Origin: Mycolicibacterium sp. CBMA 234
GTDB taxonomy: Bacteria; Actinomycetota; Actinomycetes; Mycobacteriales; Mycobacteriaceae
Assembly: GCF_009729415.1 (NCBI RefSeq)
Contig: NZ_MPKW01000012.1
Span: 1-64,000 of the forward strand
Reading direction: 5' to 3'
DNA length: 64,000 nucleotides
The notes under the pieces were generated by a model, which saw only the letters and a list, made by a program, of their open reading frames with translations, had not been told where the DNA came from and made no database searches. The translations under genes were made by a program, and so were the position numbers. Shown piece after piece: positions 9,608-17,405 of this stretch (positions are counted from its first letter, which is position 1; every line of letters begins with the position of its first letter).

Positions 9608-10393
9608 CTAGTCGGACTCGCCGAGAATCTGGTAAATCTCGCGGCGGGCGTTGTTGACGATGTCCAGGATGCGTTGCTGCTGTTCGGTATTCGCCGAGTG
9701 CATGGACTGCCCGACCGCGCCGAACAATTGGCCGAGCGCATTGCGCAGGTTCAAGGCAGCAGGGTCGGCGCCTTCGGCGATCTCTTCCCAAGGCGCGGTC
9801 TCGATCGCCTCGGCGGTCGTGCGCCCTTCCTCGGTGAGTTCGAAAGTCTTTTTGCTGCCGCGACTTTCGGTCGGCTGGATCAGGCCCTCGTCCTCAAGGA
9901 GCTGCAGGGTCGGGTAGATCGAGCCGGGGCTGGGCTTCCACAGGCCGTCGCTGCGGGCAGCGATCTCCTGCGTCATCTCGTACCCGTGCATAGGGCGCTC
10001 GGCGAGCAGCTTCAGGATGGCGGCGCGGACGTCGCCGCGGCGGCTACGGCCATTGGCGCGACCGCGGCCACCATGGCGCCTGCCGCCCGGTCCGAACGGA
10101 CCGGGACCAAAGCCAGGGCCGAAGCCGAATCCAGGGCCGAACCCCGGTCCGAAGCCGAAGCCCGCGTCGCCACGATGTTCCCGCACGTGCTCGCGGAACT
10201 GGTCGCGCATTTCGCGACGGGCGGCGCGGCGCTCGTCATGCCGGGCGCGGCGGTCATCGGGGCGCAGCGGGGTGCCGTCGCCGTCGCCGGGGCCTGCCCC
10301 GGTAAACAGTCCGGGCTGGGGAAAGCCGAAGCCGGGACCGGTGAAACGGCCGCCGCCAAAGGGGCGGCCGGGTGGGTTGAATGGGGTGTCCAT
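9608..10393 (-). CDS. PadR-family transcriptional regulator with Gly/Phe/Pro-rich N-terminal extension
   Basis: A 261-residue protein. The C-terminal half holds a PadR winged helix-turn-helix (RGDVRAAILKLLAERPMHGYEMTQEI, then SPGSIYPTLQLLEDEGLI, then KKTFELTEEGR). Residues 1 to about 115 are low-complexity: a Gly/Phe/Pro-rich start, a His/Arg-rich middle (RRARHDERRAARREMRDQFREHVREH) and GFGPGFGPGFGFGP repeats. Such extensions are common in actinobacterial PadR proteins and may bind DNA non-specifically or be disordered. ATG 10393 is used; a start 17 codons earlier exists. It heads the operon with the AKR and methyltransferase genes and probably represses it; palindromes just upstream are listed separately. 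Confidence 0.87.
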   Translation of the reverse strand: MDTPFNPPGRPFGGGRFTGPGFGFPQPGLFTGAGPGDGDGTPLRPDDRRARHDERRAARREMRDQFREHVREHRGDAGFGFGPGFGPGFGFGPGFGPGPFGPGGRRHGGRGRANGRSRRGDVRAAILKLLAERPMHGYEMTQEIAARSDGLWKPSPGSIYPTLQLLEDEGLIQPTESRGSKKTFELTEEGRTTAEAIETAPWEEIAEGADPAALNLRNALGQLFGAVGQSMHSANTEQQQRILDIVNNARREIYQILGESD

Positions 10394-10447
10394 AGATGTG
10401 TTCTTTCTTTCGGGAGGGAGGCAGCTCGTGCGCCTCCGATGCATTAA

Positions 10448-10480
10448 CGATATATCGCAAACTATCGGGAAGCAATAGTT
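10448..10480. promoter_or_regulatory. Candidate PadR operator region
   Basis: Two symmetric elements lie 55-87 bases upstream of the padR start. CGATATATCG at 10448-10457 is a perfect 10-base palindrome. AACTAT and ATAGTT at 10460-10465 and 10475-10480 form an inverted repeat with a 9-base spacer. AT-rich palindromes of this type commonly precede self-regulated actinobacterial padR genes. Binding is inferred from position and symmetry only. The region also lies between divergent genes. Confidence 0.5.
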
Positions 10481-10563
10481 CGCGGCGTGATGTACGCCGA
10501 TGTCTGAACGTCCGCTGTGAGTTCAACGCGCTGGCCGCGCAGCCAGCCGGCCGCGGTTAGGGT

Positions 10564-10947
10564 GTGGCGATGGCTGTGAAGTGGCTTGACGATCCCGAAG
10601 ATCATGATTACGACGCGGCGGCGGCCTACCTGACCATGGTGGCCGCCAAAGACGAAGTCGCCCACGTCGTGGATGCGCTGAAGTCCGCGAAAACGACGAC
10701 GCGCAAGGCCAAGGACATATTGCGCGCGGCGCAGCTGCCCCTGTTGCCGGAGGCCAACGCCCACGTGCGGGCGGACCTGAGCAAGATCAGCGAGGGCAAG
10801 AAGCTCTCGCCAATCCTGTTGGTACGCGGCGATGTTCACCGAGACTCGCCACTGCAGATCGCCGACGGCTATCACCGCGTGTGTGCGAGCTACCTGACCG
10901 ACGAGAACACCGACATTCCGTGCCGGCTCGTGTCGTGGCAGTCCTGA
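10564..10947 (+). CDS. ParB/Srx-fold conserved hypothetical protein
   Basis: A protein of 127 residues (GTG 10564) or 125 (ATG 10570). The second half, with SPILLVRGD, LQIADGYHRVCASY and IPCRLV, resembles the ParB N-terminal/sulfiredoxin fold, in which the GYHR-type box binds a nucleotide. The first half is helical with KAKDILRAAQLPLLP. There is no helix-turn-helix and no ParA partner nearby, so a plasmid or chromosome partition role is unlikely. Similar stand-alone proteins occur widely in actinobacteria without an assigned function. It is divergent from padR and may share its operator region. Confidence 0.75.
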   Translation: MAMAVKWLDDPEDHDYDAAAAYLTMVAAKDEVAHVVDALKSAKTTTRKAKDILRAAQLPLLPEANAHVRADLSKISEGKKLSPILLVRGDVHRDSPLQIADGYHRVCASYLTDENTDIPCRLVSWQS

Positions 10948-10970
10948 CTGCTGCGCTGACGGGCTGACCC

Positions 10971-12134
10971 GTGGGCGATTTCGGATTCCACGCCCTGGCA
11001 ATACTGGCCATTGTCGGGCTGGCGGGCCCCTTGTTCGCGGCGGTGCCGCGGCTCGGGGTGCCGGTGATCGTCGGCGAACTGGTGGCCGGAATCGTGGTGG
11101 GGCGGACCGGTTTCGGCATCGTCGACGCCGGTAACCCGACCTTTGCGCTGTTGGGTGACATCGGCTTTGCGCTGGTGATGTTCCTCGTCGGCACGCATGT
11201 ACCGGTGCGGGATCAGTCGTTGCGAGGCGACCTGCCGAAGGCCCTGCTGCGCGTGATCATGGTGGGTGCGTTCGCGGCGGTGCTCGGCGTCGTCATCGCG
11301 CATGTGTTCCACACTGGTCACGCTCCGCTGTTCGCGGTGCTGATGGCCTCGTCGTCGGCTGCGCTGGCGCTGCCGGTGATCCAGTCGTTGGGGCTGACGG
11401 GCCCGCCGGTGCTGTCGGTCACCGCCCAGATCGCTATCGCGGATGCCTCATCAATTGTGTTGTTGCCGTTGGTCATCAACCCGGCGGGTGCGCCGCGCGC
11501 CGCCCTGGGTGCTCTGGCGATCGCGGCGTGTGCGGCCCTGCTGTTCGTCTTCCTGCGGTACGCGGACAAGCACGGGTGGATGAAACGGATGCACGACTAC
11601 TCGCACAGCCGGCACCTGGCGCTGGAGCTGCGGATCAGCCTCATTGTGTTGTTCGGGCTGGCGGCCCTCGCGAAGTCGACCCACGTGTCGATCATGCTGG
11701 CAGGTTTTGCCCTGGGGTTGTGCCTTTCGGCCATCGGCGAGCCGCGCCGGCTGGCGCGCCAATTGTTCGGCATCACCGAGGGATTCTTTGCCCCGCTGTT
11801 TTTCGTCTGGCTGGGCGCGTCGTTGCAGGTGCGGGAATTGGGGGAGCGCCCAGGCCTCATCGGACTGGGCGTGGCGCTGGGTGTGGGTGCGGTACTCGCG
11901 CACCTGAGTGGTCGGCTGTTCGGGCAACCTCTGCCGCTGGGGGTGCTGGCCTCGGCGCAGCTGGGGGTCCCGGTGGCTGCTGCCACGTTGGGAACGCAGC
12001 AGCATCTGCTGGGGCCGGGGGAGCCGTCGGCCTTGATTCTGGGTGCGCTGCTGACCGTCGTGGGGACCTCTGCAGCGGGTGCTGTGGCAAAGCGGCGGCA
12101 AAGTGCCGCGCCCGCCGAAAGCGGCGCTGCCTGA
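10971..12134 (+). CDS. Cation:proton antiporter (CPA2 / KefB-like membrane domain)
   Basis: A 387-residue polytopic membrane protein with about 11-12 hydrophobic segments and no soluble TrkA-type nucleotide-binding tail. VIVGELVAGIVVGRTGFG near residue 35 and FALVMFLVGTHV near residue 65 match the Na+/H+ exchanger domain, and ASSSAALALPVIQSLG near residue 130 corresponds to the core unwound-helix region. It would exchange Na+ or K+ for H+ across the plasma membrane; ion specificity cannot be read. GTG 10971 has only a weak ribosome-binding site. It follows the ParB-like gene by 23 bases. Confidence 0.85.
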   Translation: MGDFGFHALAILAIVGLAGPLFAAVPRLGVPVIVGELVAGIVVGRTGFGIVDAGNPTFALLGDIGFALVMFLVGTHVPVRDQSLRGDLPKALLRVIMVGAFAAVLGVVIAHVFHTGHAPLFAVLMASSSAALALPVIQSLGLTGPPVLSVTAQIAIADASSIVLLPLVINPAGAPRAALGALAIAACAALLFVFLRYADKHGWMKRMHDYSHSRHLALELRISLIVLFGLAALAKSTHVSIMLAGFALGLCLSAIGEPRRLARQLFGITEGFFAPLFFVWLGASLQVRELGERPGLIGLGVALGVGAVLAHLSGRLFGQPLPLGVLASAQLGVPVAAATLGTQQHLLGPGEPSALILGALLTVVGTSAAGAVAKRRQSAAPAESGAA

Positions 12135-12517
12135 CCCGACGCACCGTCTCAGTATGTGGACTGAGTCCAATCGACCCATGCCCCGAAACGGCCAGCGACG
12201 GCAATTGCTGACGCACGCGCAAATGCGGGCGCTGTGAATTTGCTGGGATGGCAAATTATCGACGGATCTTGGGGGCGGCCCGTCGCCCTGTGCCGCTGTG
12301 ACGTGGATGACCCTGCTCCCGCCTCGGTGCTGTGGCGCATTTGCTGACTCTGTGGGTTGCTGAATTGGGTCGCAGAAATAGCAATCTAACGCAATTGACA
12401 ATTTCGTAATCACGCAATTTTGGTTAGCTGCGAAATGCTCGGGTTCGTCAAAAGTGCTGATTTACAAGGGGTAAGTTTCCTCGCCACACGGGTTTCGTGA
12501 TAACTGGGAGGATCGAA
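12135..12517. other. 383-base intergenic region, locally AT-rich
   Basis: No coding signal was found on either strand. The right half (about 12350-12517) is noticeably richer in A/T than the surroundings. A TTGACA at 12395-12400 could be a -35 for the downstream secreted-protein gene, but the spaced -10 (TTTTGG at 12418) is poor. No clear hairpin terminator follows the antiporter gene. The region presumably contains the promoter and leader of the 12518 gene. Confidence 0.45.
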
Positions 12518-14002
12518 ATGCAGCTCACAATGAAGCCGTATATCACTGCGGGCGTTGCCCTCGCCGGGGCGAGCGTGATTGCGGTGGCGCCGGTAACGGC
12601 GGTGACGCCGCACACCCAAATGAACTTGCCGGCCGTCTCTTCGGTGCATGTTCCCGATATGCAGCTGACGGCACTGGTCAACCCGATCGTCGCATTGGGG
12701 AACATCTACAACTCCGTCGCACAGGTGGTCGGGCAGACCAGCTACATGGTGGAAACCACCGTGAACCCGCTGGTTCGCCAGGTGGTGCTCGATGCGAACT
12801 ACGGTGTGCAGCAGGGCATGCAATTGATCGGCAACATCACCGGCGCCACGTTCACCCTGGGGGGTTCGCTGCCGGGCACGCTCACCAACGTGTTGGGCAA
12901 CCTGGGCACCCTCAACGTGAACGGCGCCATTGACGCACTTGTGGGTGGTCTTCTTCCCGGCGGACTGCAATTGATCACCGGACTCAACGGCCCGCTGCAG
13001 AACATCCTGCAGCAACCGTTGGCGGTGGGCGAGGCATTGGTCCCGGCAGTGCTGGATTCGGTAACCGCACTGGTCGCCGGTTTGGCGATCTCCACCGTTG
13101 GCATCGGGTGCGGAGCGTGCACCGGAACTACTCCGTTGGTTCAGCAGGTCGTCAATAGCGTGACGGGCATTGTGAAGTCGGTGCTCACGCTCAATCCGGG
13201 CGCCATCTATAACGGCTTGCTCAACAACGTGGTGGACCTGGTGAAGAACGTGCAAGCCAATGTCACGAATCTGGAAACCGGGACCATTCCGTACATCGTG
13301 AATCGGATCATTTCTGCGCTGAATGTGAATCCGAACGCTCCCGGTGGAGTCACCGTCCCGGCTGCTGCGGTCGCGGCGACGGCAGCAGTGAAGGAGCTGG
13401 CAGCGGCGCCGGAGAAGGCGAAGACCGCGGCCACGACGGAGTCGTCGACCACGGAATCGTCGTCGACGACCGCGGCTGCTGATCCCAAGCCGCTTGCCGC
13501 GAAGAAGGGCGCCGAGGTCAAGGCCACGGCAGCAACTGGCTCGTCGACCTCGGCGGAGGGGACGTCGTCCTCGACGTCTTCGACCGACTCGACCAGTACC
13601 TCGAAGGGTGCGACCAAGACGGGCACTGACGCCAAGGGTGCCGACGCGACGGGTACGGCCAAGGGTGCCGACGCGACGGGTACGGCCAAGGGTGCCGACG
13701 CGACGGGTACGGCCAAGGGTGCCGACACGGCGGGTACGGCCAAGGGCACTGACACCAAGGGCGCTGACACCAAGGGTGCTGACGCCAAGGGTGCTGATGC
13801 GACGGGTACGGCCAAGGGTGCCGGCGCGACGGGTACGGCCAAGGGTGCTGATAGCGGCACCGACAAGGCGACGACGTCCAAGGACAGCGCGCCGAAGACC
13901 AAGAAGGCGCAGAACCCCGCGGCCAAGGTGTCGAAGGCGATCTCCGACGCCGTCAAGGGTGCCACCACGGGCAAGTCCGGAAAGTCCGGCGACAGCAAGT
14001 AG
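12518..14002 (+). CDS. Secreted protein with Lys/Ala/Gly/Thr-rich repeat tail
   Basis: A 494-residue protein I do not recognise by function. Residues 1-32 resemble a signal peptide (KPYITAGVALAGASVIAVAPV TAV). Residues about 45-275 are amphipathic and Leu/Val/Asn-rich, with runs such as GNITGATFTLGGSLPGTLTNV and SVTALVAGLAISTVG, suggestive of a membrane-interacting domain. Residues about 290-370 are Ala/Ser/Thr-rich. The final 120 residues are repeats of KGADATGTA and KGADT, ending in a Lys-rich tail (KTKKAQNPAAKVSK). The tail recalls, in composition only, the heparin/laminin-binding C termini of mycobacterial HBHA and LBP. ATG 12518 has GGGAGGA at 12506-12512. A terminator follows. Confidence 0.75.
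   Translation: MQLTMKPYITAGVALAGASVIAVAPVTAVTPHTQMNLPAVSSVHVPDMQLTALVNPIVALGNIYNSVAQVVGQTSYMVETTVNPLVRQVVLDANYGVQQGMQLIGNITGATFTLGGSLPGTLTNVLGNLGTLNVNGAIDALVGGLLPGGLQLITGLNGPLQNILQQPLAVGEALVPAVLDSVTALVAGLAISTVGIGCGACTGTTPLVQQVVNSVTGIVKSVLTLNPGAIYNGLLNNVVDLVKNVQANVTNLETGTIPYIVNRIISALNVNPNAPGGVTVPAAAVAATAAVKELAAAPEKAKTAATTESSTTESSSTTAAADPKPLAAKKGAEVKATAATGSSTSAEGTSSSTSSTDSTSTSKGATKTGTDAKGADATGTAKGADATGTAKGADATGTAKGADTAGTAKGTDTKGADTKGADAKGADATGTAKGAGATGTAKGADSGTDKATTSKDSAPKTKKAQNPAAKVSKAISDAVKGATTGKSGKSGDSK
13637..13843 (+). repeat. In-frame tandem repeats (27-base and 15-base units)
   Basis: Six 27-base units encoding GADATGTAK-type 9-mers (13637-13663, 13664-13690, 13691-13717, 13718-13744, 13790-13816, 13817-13843) surround three 15-base units encoding GTDTK, GADTK and GADAK (13745-13789). 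The first three 27-base units are identical in DNA, indicating recent duplication or gene conversion. Both unit lengths are multiples of three, so copy-number change keeps the reading frame. Confidence 0.9.
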
Positions 14003-14014
14003 CCAATCACTGAA

Positions 14015-14052
14015 ATTGTGGCCCCACCGCTGGAAAGCGATGGGGCCACAAT
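14015..14052. terminator. Bidirectional hairpin terminator
   Basis: ATTGTGGCCCCA at 14015-14026 pairs perfectly with TGGGGCCACAAT at 14041-14052, with an inner CGCT/AGCG stem closing a GGAA loop. It sits between the convergent ends of the repeat-tail protein gene (14002) and the MFS gene (14058) and can serve both strands. Flanking T-tracts are short. Confidence 0.75.
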
Positions 14053-14057
14053 GCTTT

Positions 14058-15584
14058 TCAGCGTCGGTCGCGGCCCCGGAATGCGGCAGCCACGATCACC
14101 GTCGCAATCAGGGTCAGCGCGGCTGCCGTCGACGCGGTGGCTGCGATCCCGGAATCGAACGCGGCACGTGCTGACTCGACCAGCCGGTCGCCGAGTTCGG
14201 TCGGGAGCGTCCGGGCCACTGAGATGGCGCCGCCGATGCTCTCTCCGGCGTCGGCCGACTGCGCCGGCGAAAGTGCCGCGGGCAGTTCGATGTTCGTTCG
14301 GTAGAAAGCTGTGAACATGGTGCCCAGCGCGGCGGTGCCGATCACCGCGCCCAGCTCGTATGCGGTCTCCGACACCGCCGACGCCGCGCCGGCCTTCTCT
14401 GGCGGGACTGACGAGACGATGGTGTCATTCGAAATCGTCTGCGACACCCCGATACCCAGCTCGAGCACCGTGAACGACGCGATGACCGCGACGATGGTCA
14501 GGTCGTGCCGGAACAGCAGGATCAGCAGGAAGCCGGCCGCGACCAGGATCAAACCGGCCACGATCAACGCCTGCGGCGAGAACCGCCTGGTCAGCCGCAC
14601 CACGCCGATACCGGCAACCGTCGAGGCCGCCGCGCCCGGCAGCATGACCAGCGCGGCGGTCAGCGGATCCAGACCGAGCGCCAGCTGTAGGTGCTGCGAG
14701 ATGAAGAACAGGAACCCGATCAGCCCCACCATGGACAGGAAGTTGGCCAGGATGGACGCGGTGAACGGTCCGTGGCCGAACAATCTCATGTCGAGTATCG
14801 GTGTGGCACTGCGGTTTTGCCGCCGCACAAACCAGATGCCCGCGGCGACCCCGAGTGCGACGGCAACCAGCGTCACCGCCGACAGGCCGTCGTGCGCTGC
14901 GGTTTTGACCGCCCACACAATCGGCAGCATCGTCACCAGCGACAGCAGAACGCTGATCGCGTCGACGGGGCCCGGATTCGGATCCCGTGATTCGGGCACC
15001 AACTTCGGCGCCAGCACGAGTAGCGGCAGCAGGATCGGCACAGCGATCAAAAACACTGAGCCCCAGTGGAAATGCTGCAGCAACAGACCGCCGACGATGG
15101 GGCCCAGTGCCGAGCCTGCCGCGAAGCAGGACGCCCAGATGGCGATGGCCAGCCGGCGCGCAGTGGCTTCGGTGAAGATGTTGCGGATCAGCGACAGGGT
15201 GGATGGCATCAGCATGGCGCCGAACACACCGATCGCGGCGCGCGCGGCCACCAGGTACCCGGCGCTGGGCGCGAAGGCCGCCGCCGCGGAGACGACGGCG
15301 AAGCCGACCGCGCCGATCAGCAGCAGACGACGACGGCCGAAGCGGTCACCGAGGCTGCCCATGGTCACCAAAAGCGTTGCCAGCACCAGTGAATAGATGT
15401 CGACGAGCCACAGCTGGGTCGCGGCCGACGGGCGGAAATCTTCGGCGATGCTGGGCAACGCAAACGCCAGCACCGTGTTGTCGATGGAGATGAGCAGCAC
15501 GGGCAGCATGAGGACTGCCAGCGCCCACCACGAGCGTTGTGGGGTCCGGTTCGTCACGGCGCCCGTGACGAGACTGGTGGACAT
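14058..15584 (-). CDS. MFS drug/multidrug efflux transporter, DHA2 (EmrB/QacA) type
   Basis: A 508-residue, probably 14-segment transporter. Residues 1-60 contain LISIDNTVLAFALPSIAEDF, the usual DHA2 motif D1 (LDxTVxNVALP type), followed by LWLVDIYSL and motif A GSLGDRFGRRRLLLIG. GPIVGGLLL matches motif C (gxxxGPxxGG) of drug:H+ antiporters. It would export amphipathic toxic compounds with proton exchange. It lies 85 bases downstream of a same-strand TetR gene, which probably represses it. The substrate is unknown. Confidence 0.9.
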   Translation of the reverse strand: MSTSLVTGAVTNRTPQRSWWALAVLMLPVLLISIDNTVLAFALPSIAEDFRPSAATQLWLVDIYSLVLATLLVTMGSLGDRFGRRRLLLIGAVGFAVVSAAAAFAPSAGYLVAARAAIGVFGAMLMPSTLSLIRNIFTEATARRLAIAIWASCFAAGSALGPIVGGLLLQHFHWGSVFLIAVPILLPLLVLAPKLVPESRDPNPGPVDAISVLLSLVTMLPIVWAVKTAAHDGLSAVTLVAVALGVAAGIWFVRRQNRSATPILDMRLFGHGPFTASILANFLSMVGLIGFLFFISQHLQLALGLDPLTAALVMLPGAAASTVAGIGVVRLTRRFSPQALIVAGLILVAAGFLLILLFRHDLTIVAVIASFTVLELGIGVSQTISNDTIVSSVPPEKAGAASAVSETAYELGAVIGTAALGTMFTAFYRTNIELPAALSPAQSADAGESIGGAISVARTLPTELGDRLVESARAAFDSGIAATASTAAALTLIATVIVAAAFRGRDRR

Positions 15585-15669
15585 GAGAACTCCTTAGTTG
15601 TTCATGCGGCGGCCGTCAAAGCCGTCGTCAGCATGAAATCTGTTGTTTTGAAACAAAATTCGGGATTGC

Positions 15670-16245
15670 TCAGGATGGGTCCGGGGCAATGGTGCCGGAA
15701 GTCAGACTGGCCATGATGGCGTCGATGATCTCGACTCTCGGCGCGGTATTACGGCGCAGCGCCGCGTATCCCGCGTCGAGGAGGGCCCAGAACGCCAGGC
15801 GCGGCCAGCCCGGTGGGCTGGTCTGCGGCTGTGTTGAAGCCCGTTCCAGCAGCTCGGTTATCGCCTCATCTCCGGTATCGAGGAACGCGGACAGTTCGGG
15901 GTCGGCCATGATGGTCGGCTCGTTGTAGATGAACGGCACGATGGGCCCGAGATCCAATTGGGCCTCGACCACCCGGCGAAGTGCTGCCAGTGGCGCGCCG
16001 CACGCGGGTTCGGCCCGGTCGATGGCGGCGTTACACATGTCGTGGACGTGGAGGGCGACGGCGCGCATCAGCGCAGCGCGCTCAGGGAAGTAGCGGTGCA
16101 GCGTGCTGCGTCCGACGCCGGCGGCGGTGGCGATATCGCTCAACGACGCGGCCGGGCTGGTCGCCAAGACTCCGATGGCCGCCTCGAGGATCGCTTTGCG
16201 GGTGCGCGAACGCACACCAGTGTCGAGCGATTTCAGTTCAGCCAT
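15670..16245 (-). CDS. TetR-family transcriptional regulator
   Basis: A 191-residue regulator. The N-terminal helix-turn-helix reads RKAILEAAIGVLATSPAASLSDIATAAGVGRSTLHRYFPERAAL (residues about 15-58). The rest is a divergent helical ligand domain with one conserved-looking C-terminal core (LAFWALLDAGYAAL). It precedes the DHA2 MFS gene on the same strand, so it is the likely repressor of the efflux pump and of itself. A perfect palindrome just upstream is the candidate operator. Confidence 0.9.
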   Translation of the reverse strand: MAELKSLDTGVRSRTRKAILEAAIGVLATSPAASLSDIATAAGVGRSTLHRYFPERAALMRAVALHVHDMCNAAIDRAEPACGAPLAALRRVVEAQLDLGPIVPFIYNEPTIMADPELSAFLDTGDEAITELLERASTQPQTSPPGWPRLAFWALLDAGYAALRRNTAPRVEIIDAIMASLTSGTIAPDPS

Positions 16246-16275
16246 GCGTCAAAGCTAGCGCAAATTGACTTAAAA

Positions 16276-16293
16276 TGGGACATCTATGTCCCA
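16276..16293. promoter_or_regulatory. Candidate TetR operator (perfect palindrome)
   Basis: TGGGACATCTATGTCCCA is two perfect 8-base arms around CT, 31 bases upstream of the tetR start codon. On the minus strand it lies between a TTGGGA and an AT-rich TTTTAAGT, a plausible -35/-10 arrangement, so binding would block the tetR/MFS promoter. Assignment is by position and symmetry. Confidence 0.6.
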
Positions 16294-16491
16294 AATCACC
16301 GGTCGGTGGGATCGGACAGCCTTCCGGCCGCTGCGGCTCTCGGTCGAGGTGATGATCGCGTCGGAATCACTGCGAGGACCGGGTTCAACCGGTCAATCCG
16401 GGCCCTCAGGCAGTGCCATCCGCAGCGTCAAATAACTACACTTGACGGTATCTATTACTAATTAGGTTGGGGTTGTTTCCGGAGGCGGGCC

Positions 16492-16785
16492 ATGGCCACG
16501 TACAGGAAGATTGCATCGACAACAGCACTGGCCGCATGCGTTGTAGCTGCGGTTTTGGGCATTGGATCGGGAAGTGCCAGCGCCTCGCCGGCTACCGACC
16601 CTGGCATGGTCCCGATGGACCATGGTTGGGGCGGTGGCGGCGACTGGGACGACCACCACGGCTGGGGCCACGGTGGTTGGGGCCACGGTGGCTGGGGCGG
16701 CGGCGACGATCAGGGCTGGGGTGGCCCCGGTTGGGGTTGGCCTCCGCCGTGTCTGACCGTTCCGTACGTCAGCATCTGCGCATAA
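16492..16785 (+). CDS. Small secreted His/Gly/Trp/Asp-rich protein
   Basis: A 97-residue protein. Residues 1-32 are a signal peptide (hydrophobic ALAACVVAAVLGIG, then SGSASASPA). The mature peptide of about 65 residues is dominated by GWGHGG/GWGGG repeats with Asp pairs (DDHH, GDDQ) and ends in PPCLTVPYVSICA, so two cysteines could form a C-terminal disulfide. His/Asp clustering suggests metal binding, which is inference. ATG 16492 follows GGAGGC. A TTGACG at 16442-16447 in an AT-rich stretch is a possible -35. No homologous family is named from sequence alone. Confidence 0.72.
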   Translation: MATYRKIASTTALAACVVAAVLGIGSGSASASPATDPGMVPMDHGWGGGGDWDDHHGWGHGGWGHGGWGGGDDQGWGGPGWGWPPPCLTVPYVSICA

Positions 16786-16901
16786 GCGGACCGGGCCTTC
16801 GGCGGTAAGGCCCGCCGCGCGTCAGTTTCCGAGTCGGGTAGCGACCCGGAAGGGTGGCCGCTGCGTACGCGCGCCTAGCGCGCAAGCCTCCGGAAACGAA
16901 G

Positions 16902-16935
16902 AAGGCCCTGACCAGTTTTCCCTGGTCAGGGCCTT
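16902..16935 (-). terminator. Rho-independent-type terminator of tRNA-Pro
   Basis: A perfect 14-base stem (16902-16915 with 16922-16935) closes a 6-base loop. It lies 10 bases downstream of the minus-strand tRNA-Pro gene, so it most likely ends that transcript. It could also stop plus-strand transcripts from the small secreted-protein gene. The T-run is weak on both strands. Confidence 0.7.
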
Positions 16936-16944
16936 GCTCACTTG

Positions 16945-17018
<74 letters not shown>

Positions 17019-17210
17019 TGTGAAGCTTCGACAGCGTATCGCACCGAGGCCCTCAGAAGCCAAACGGCCTCGGCCAGGTGAGGTAGCCGCTGGTACAGGC
17101 GGTGAGCGGTGAAGATCACGCCCGCTGACGGGATGGAATTTGGCGCATCGTGGGTTTAATCAAGTAACTCTGATGAACGACAGCTGAACGTGACAAAGCG
17201 AGGAACGATC

Positions 17211-17405
17211 ATGACCGGATTGGGAGCCCTGCTCTACTGCGGATTCTTCGGTCTCGCAGCCCTGTGGCTGTTCGTTACTTCGGACTACCGCGCGGCCATG
17301 CATTTTGGTCAGTCCCAGCGCCCGGAGCGCTCGAACTCGGCCAGCGCGGCCACGGCGTCGGGGGAGTCCAGCCCTCTGCTGCTGACCCACGCGTCGTCGA
17401 AGTAG
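17211..17405 (+). CDS. Possible small single-span membrane protein
   Basis: An open frame of 64 codons from ATG 17211, preceded by GAGGAACGATC, a good ribosome-binding site. Residues 1-20 ([20 protein letters not shown]) form one clear hydrophobic segment, and the rest is polar. Its last 97 bases overlap antisense the 3' end of the cds1-like gene, so the polar half may be only a shadow of that gene. Either a short membrane peptide with read-on into the neighbour or a chance frame is possible. No family is recognised. Confidence 0.35.
   Translation: MTGLGALLYCGFFGLAALWLFVTSDYRAAMHFGQSQRPERSNSASAATASGESSPLLLTHASSK

Noticed and set aside
9380..10447. 355-codon plus-strand frame opposite the aldo/keto reductase and padR genes
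   Set aside because: It spans the boundary of two real genes on the opposite strand and shows no domain.
13637..13843. CRISPR array at the tandem repeats
   Set aside because: Units are directly adjacent with no spacers, are in frame with a protein and have no cas genes nearby.
13207..14049. 280-codon minus-strand frame opposite the repeat-tail protein
   Set aside because: The repetitive Val/Pro/Ala/Ser translation simply mirrors the Lys/Ala/Gly/Thr repeats of the plus-strand gene, which has a ribosome-binding site, signal peptide and terminator.
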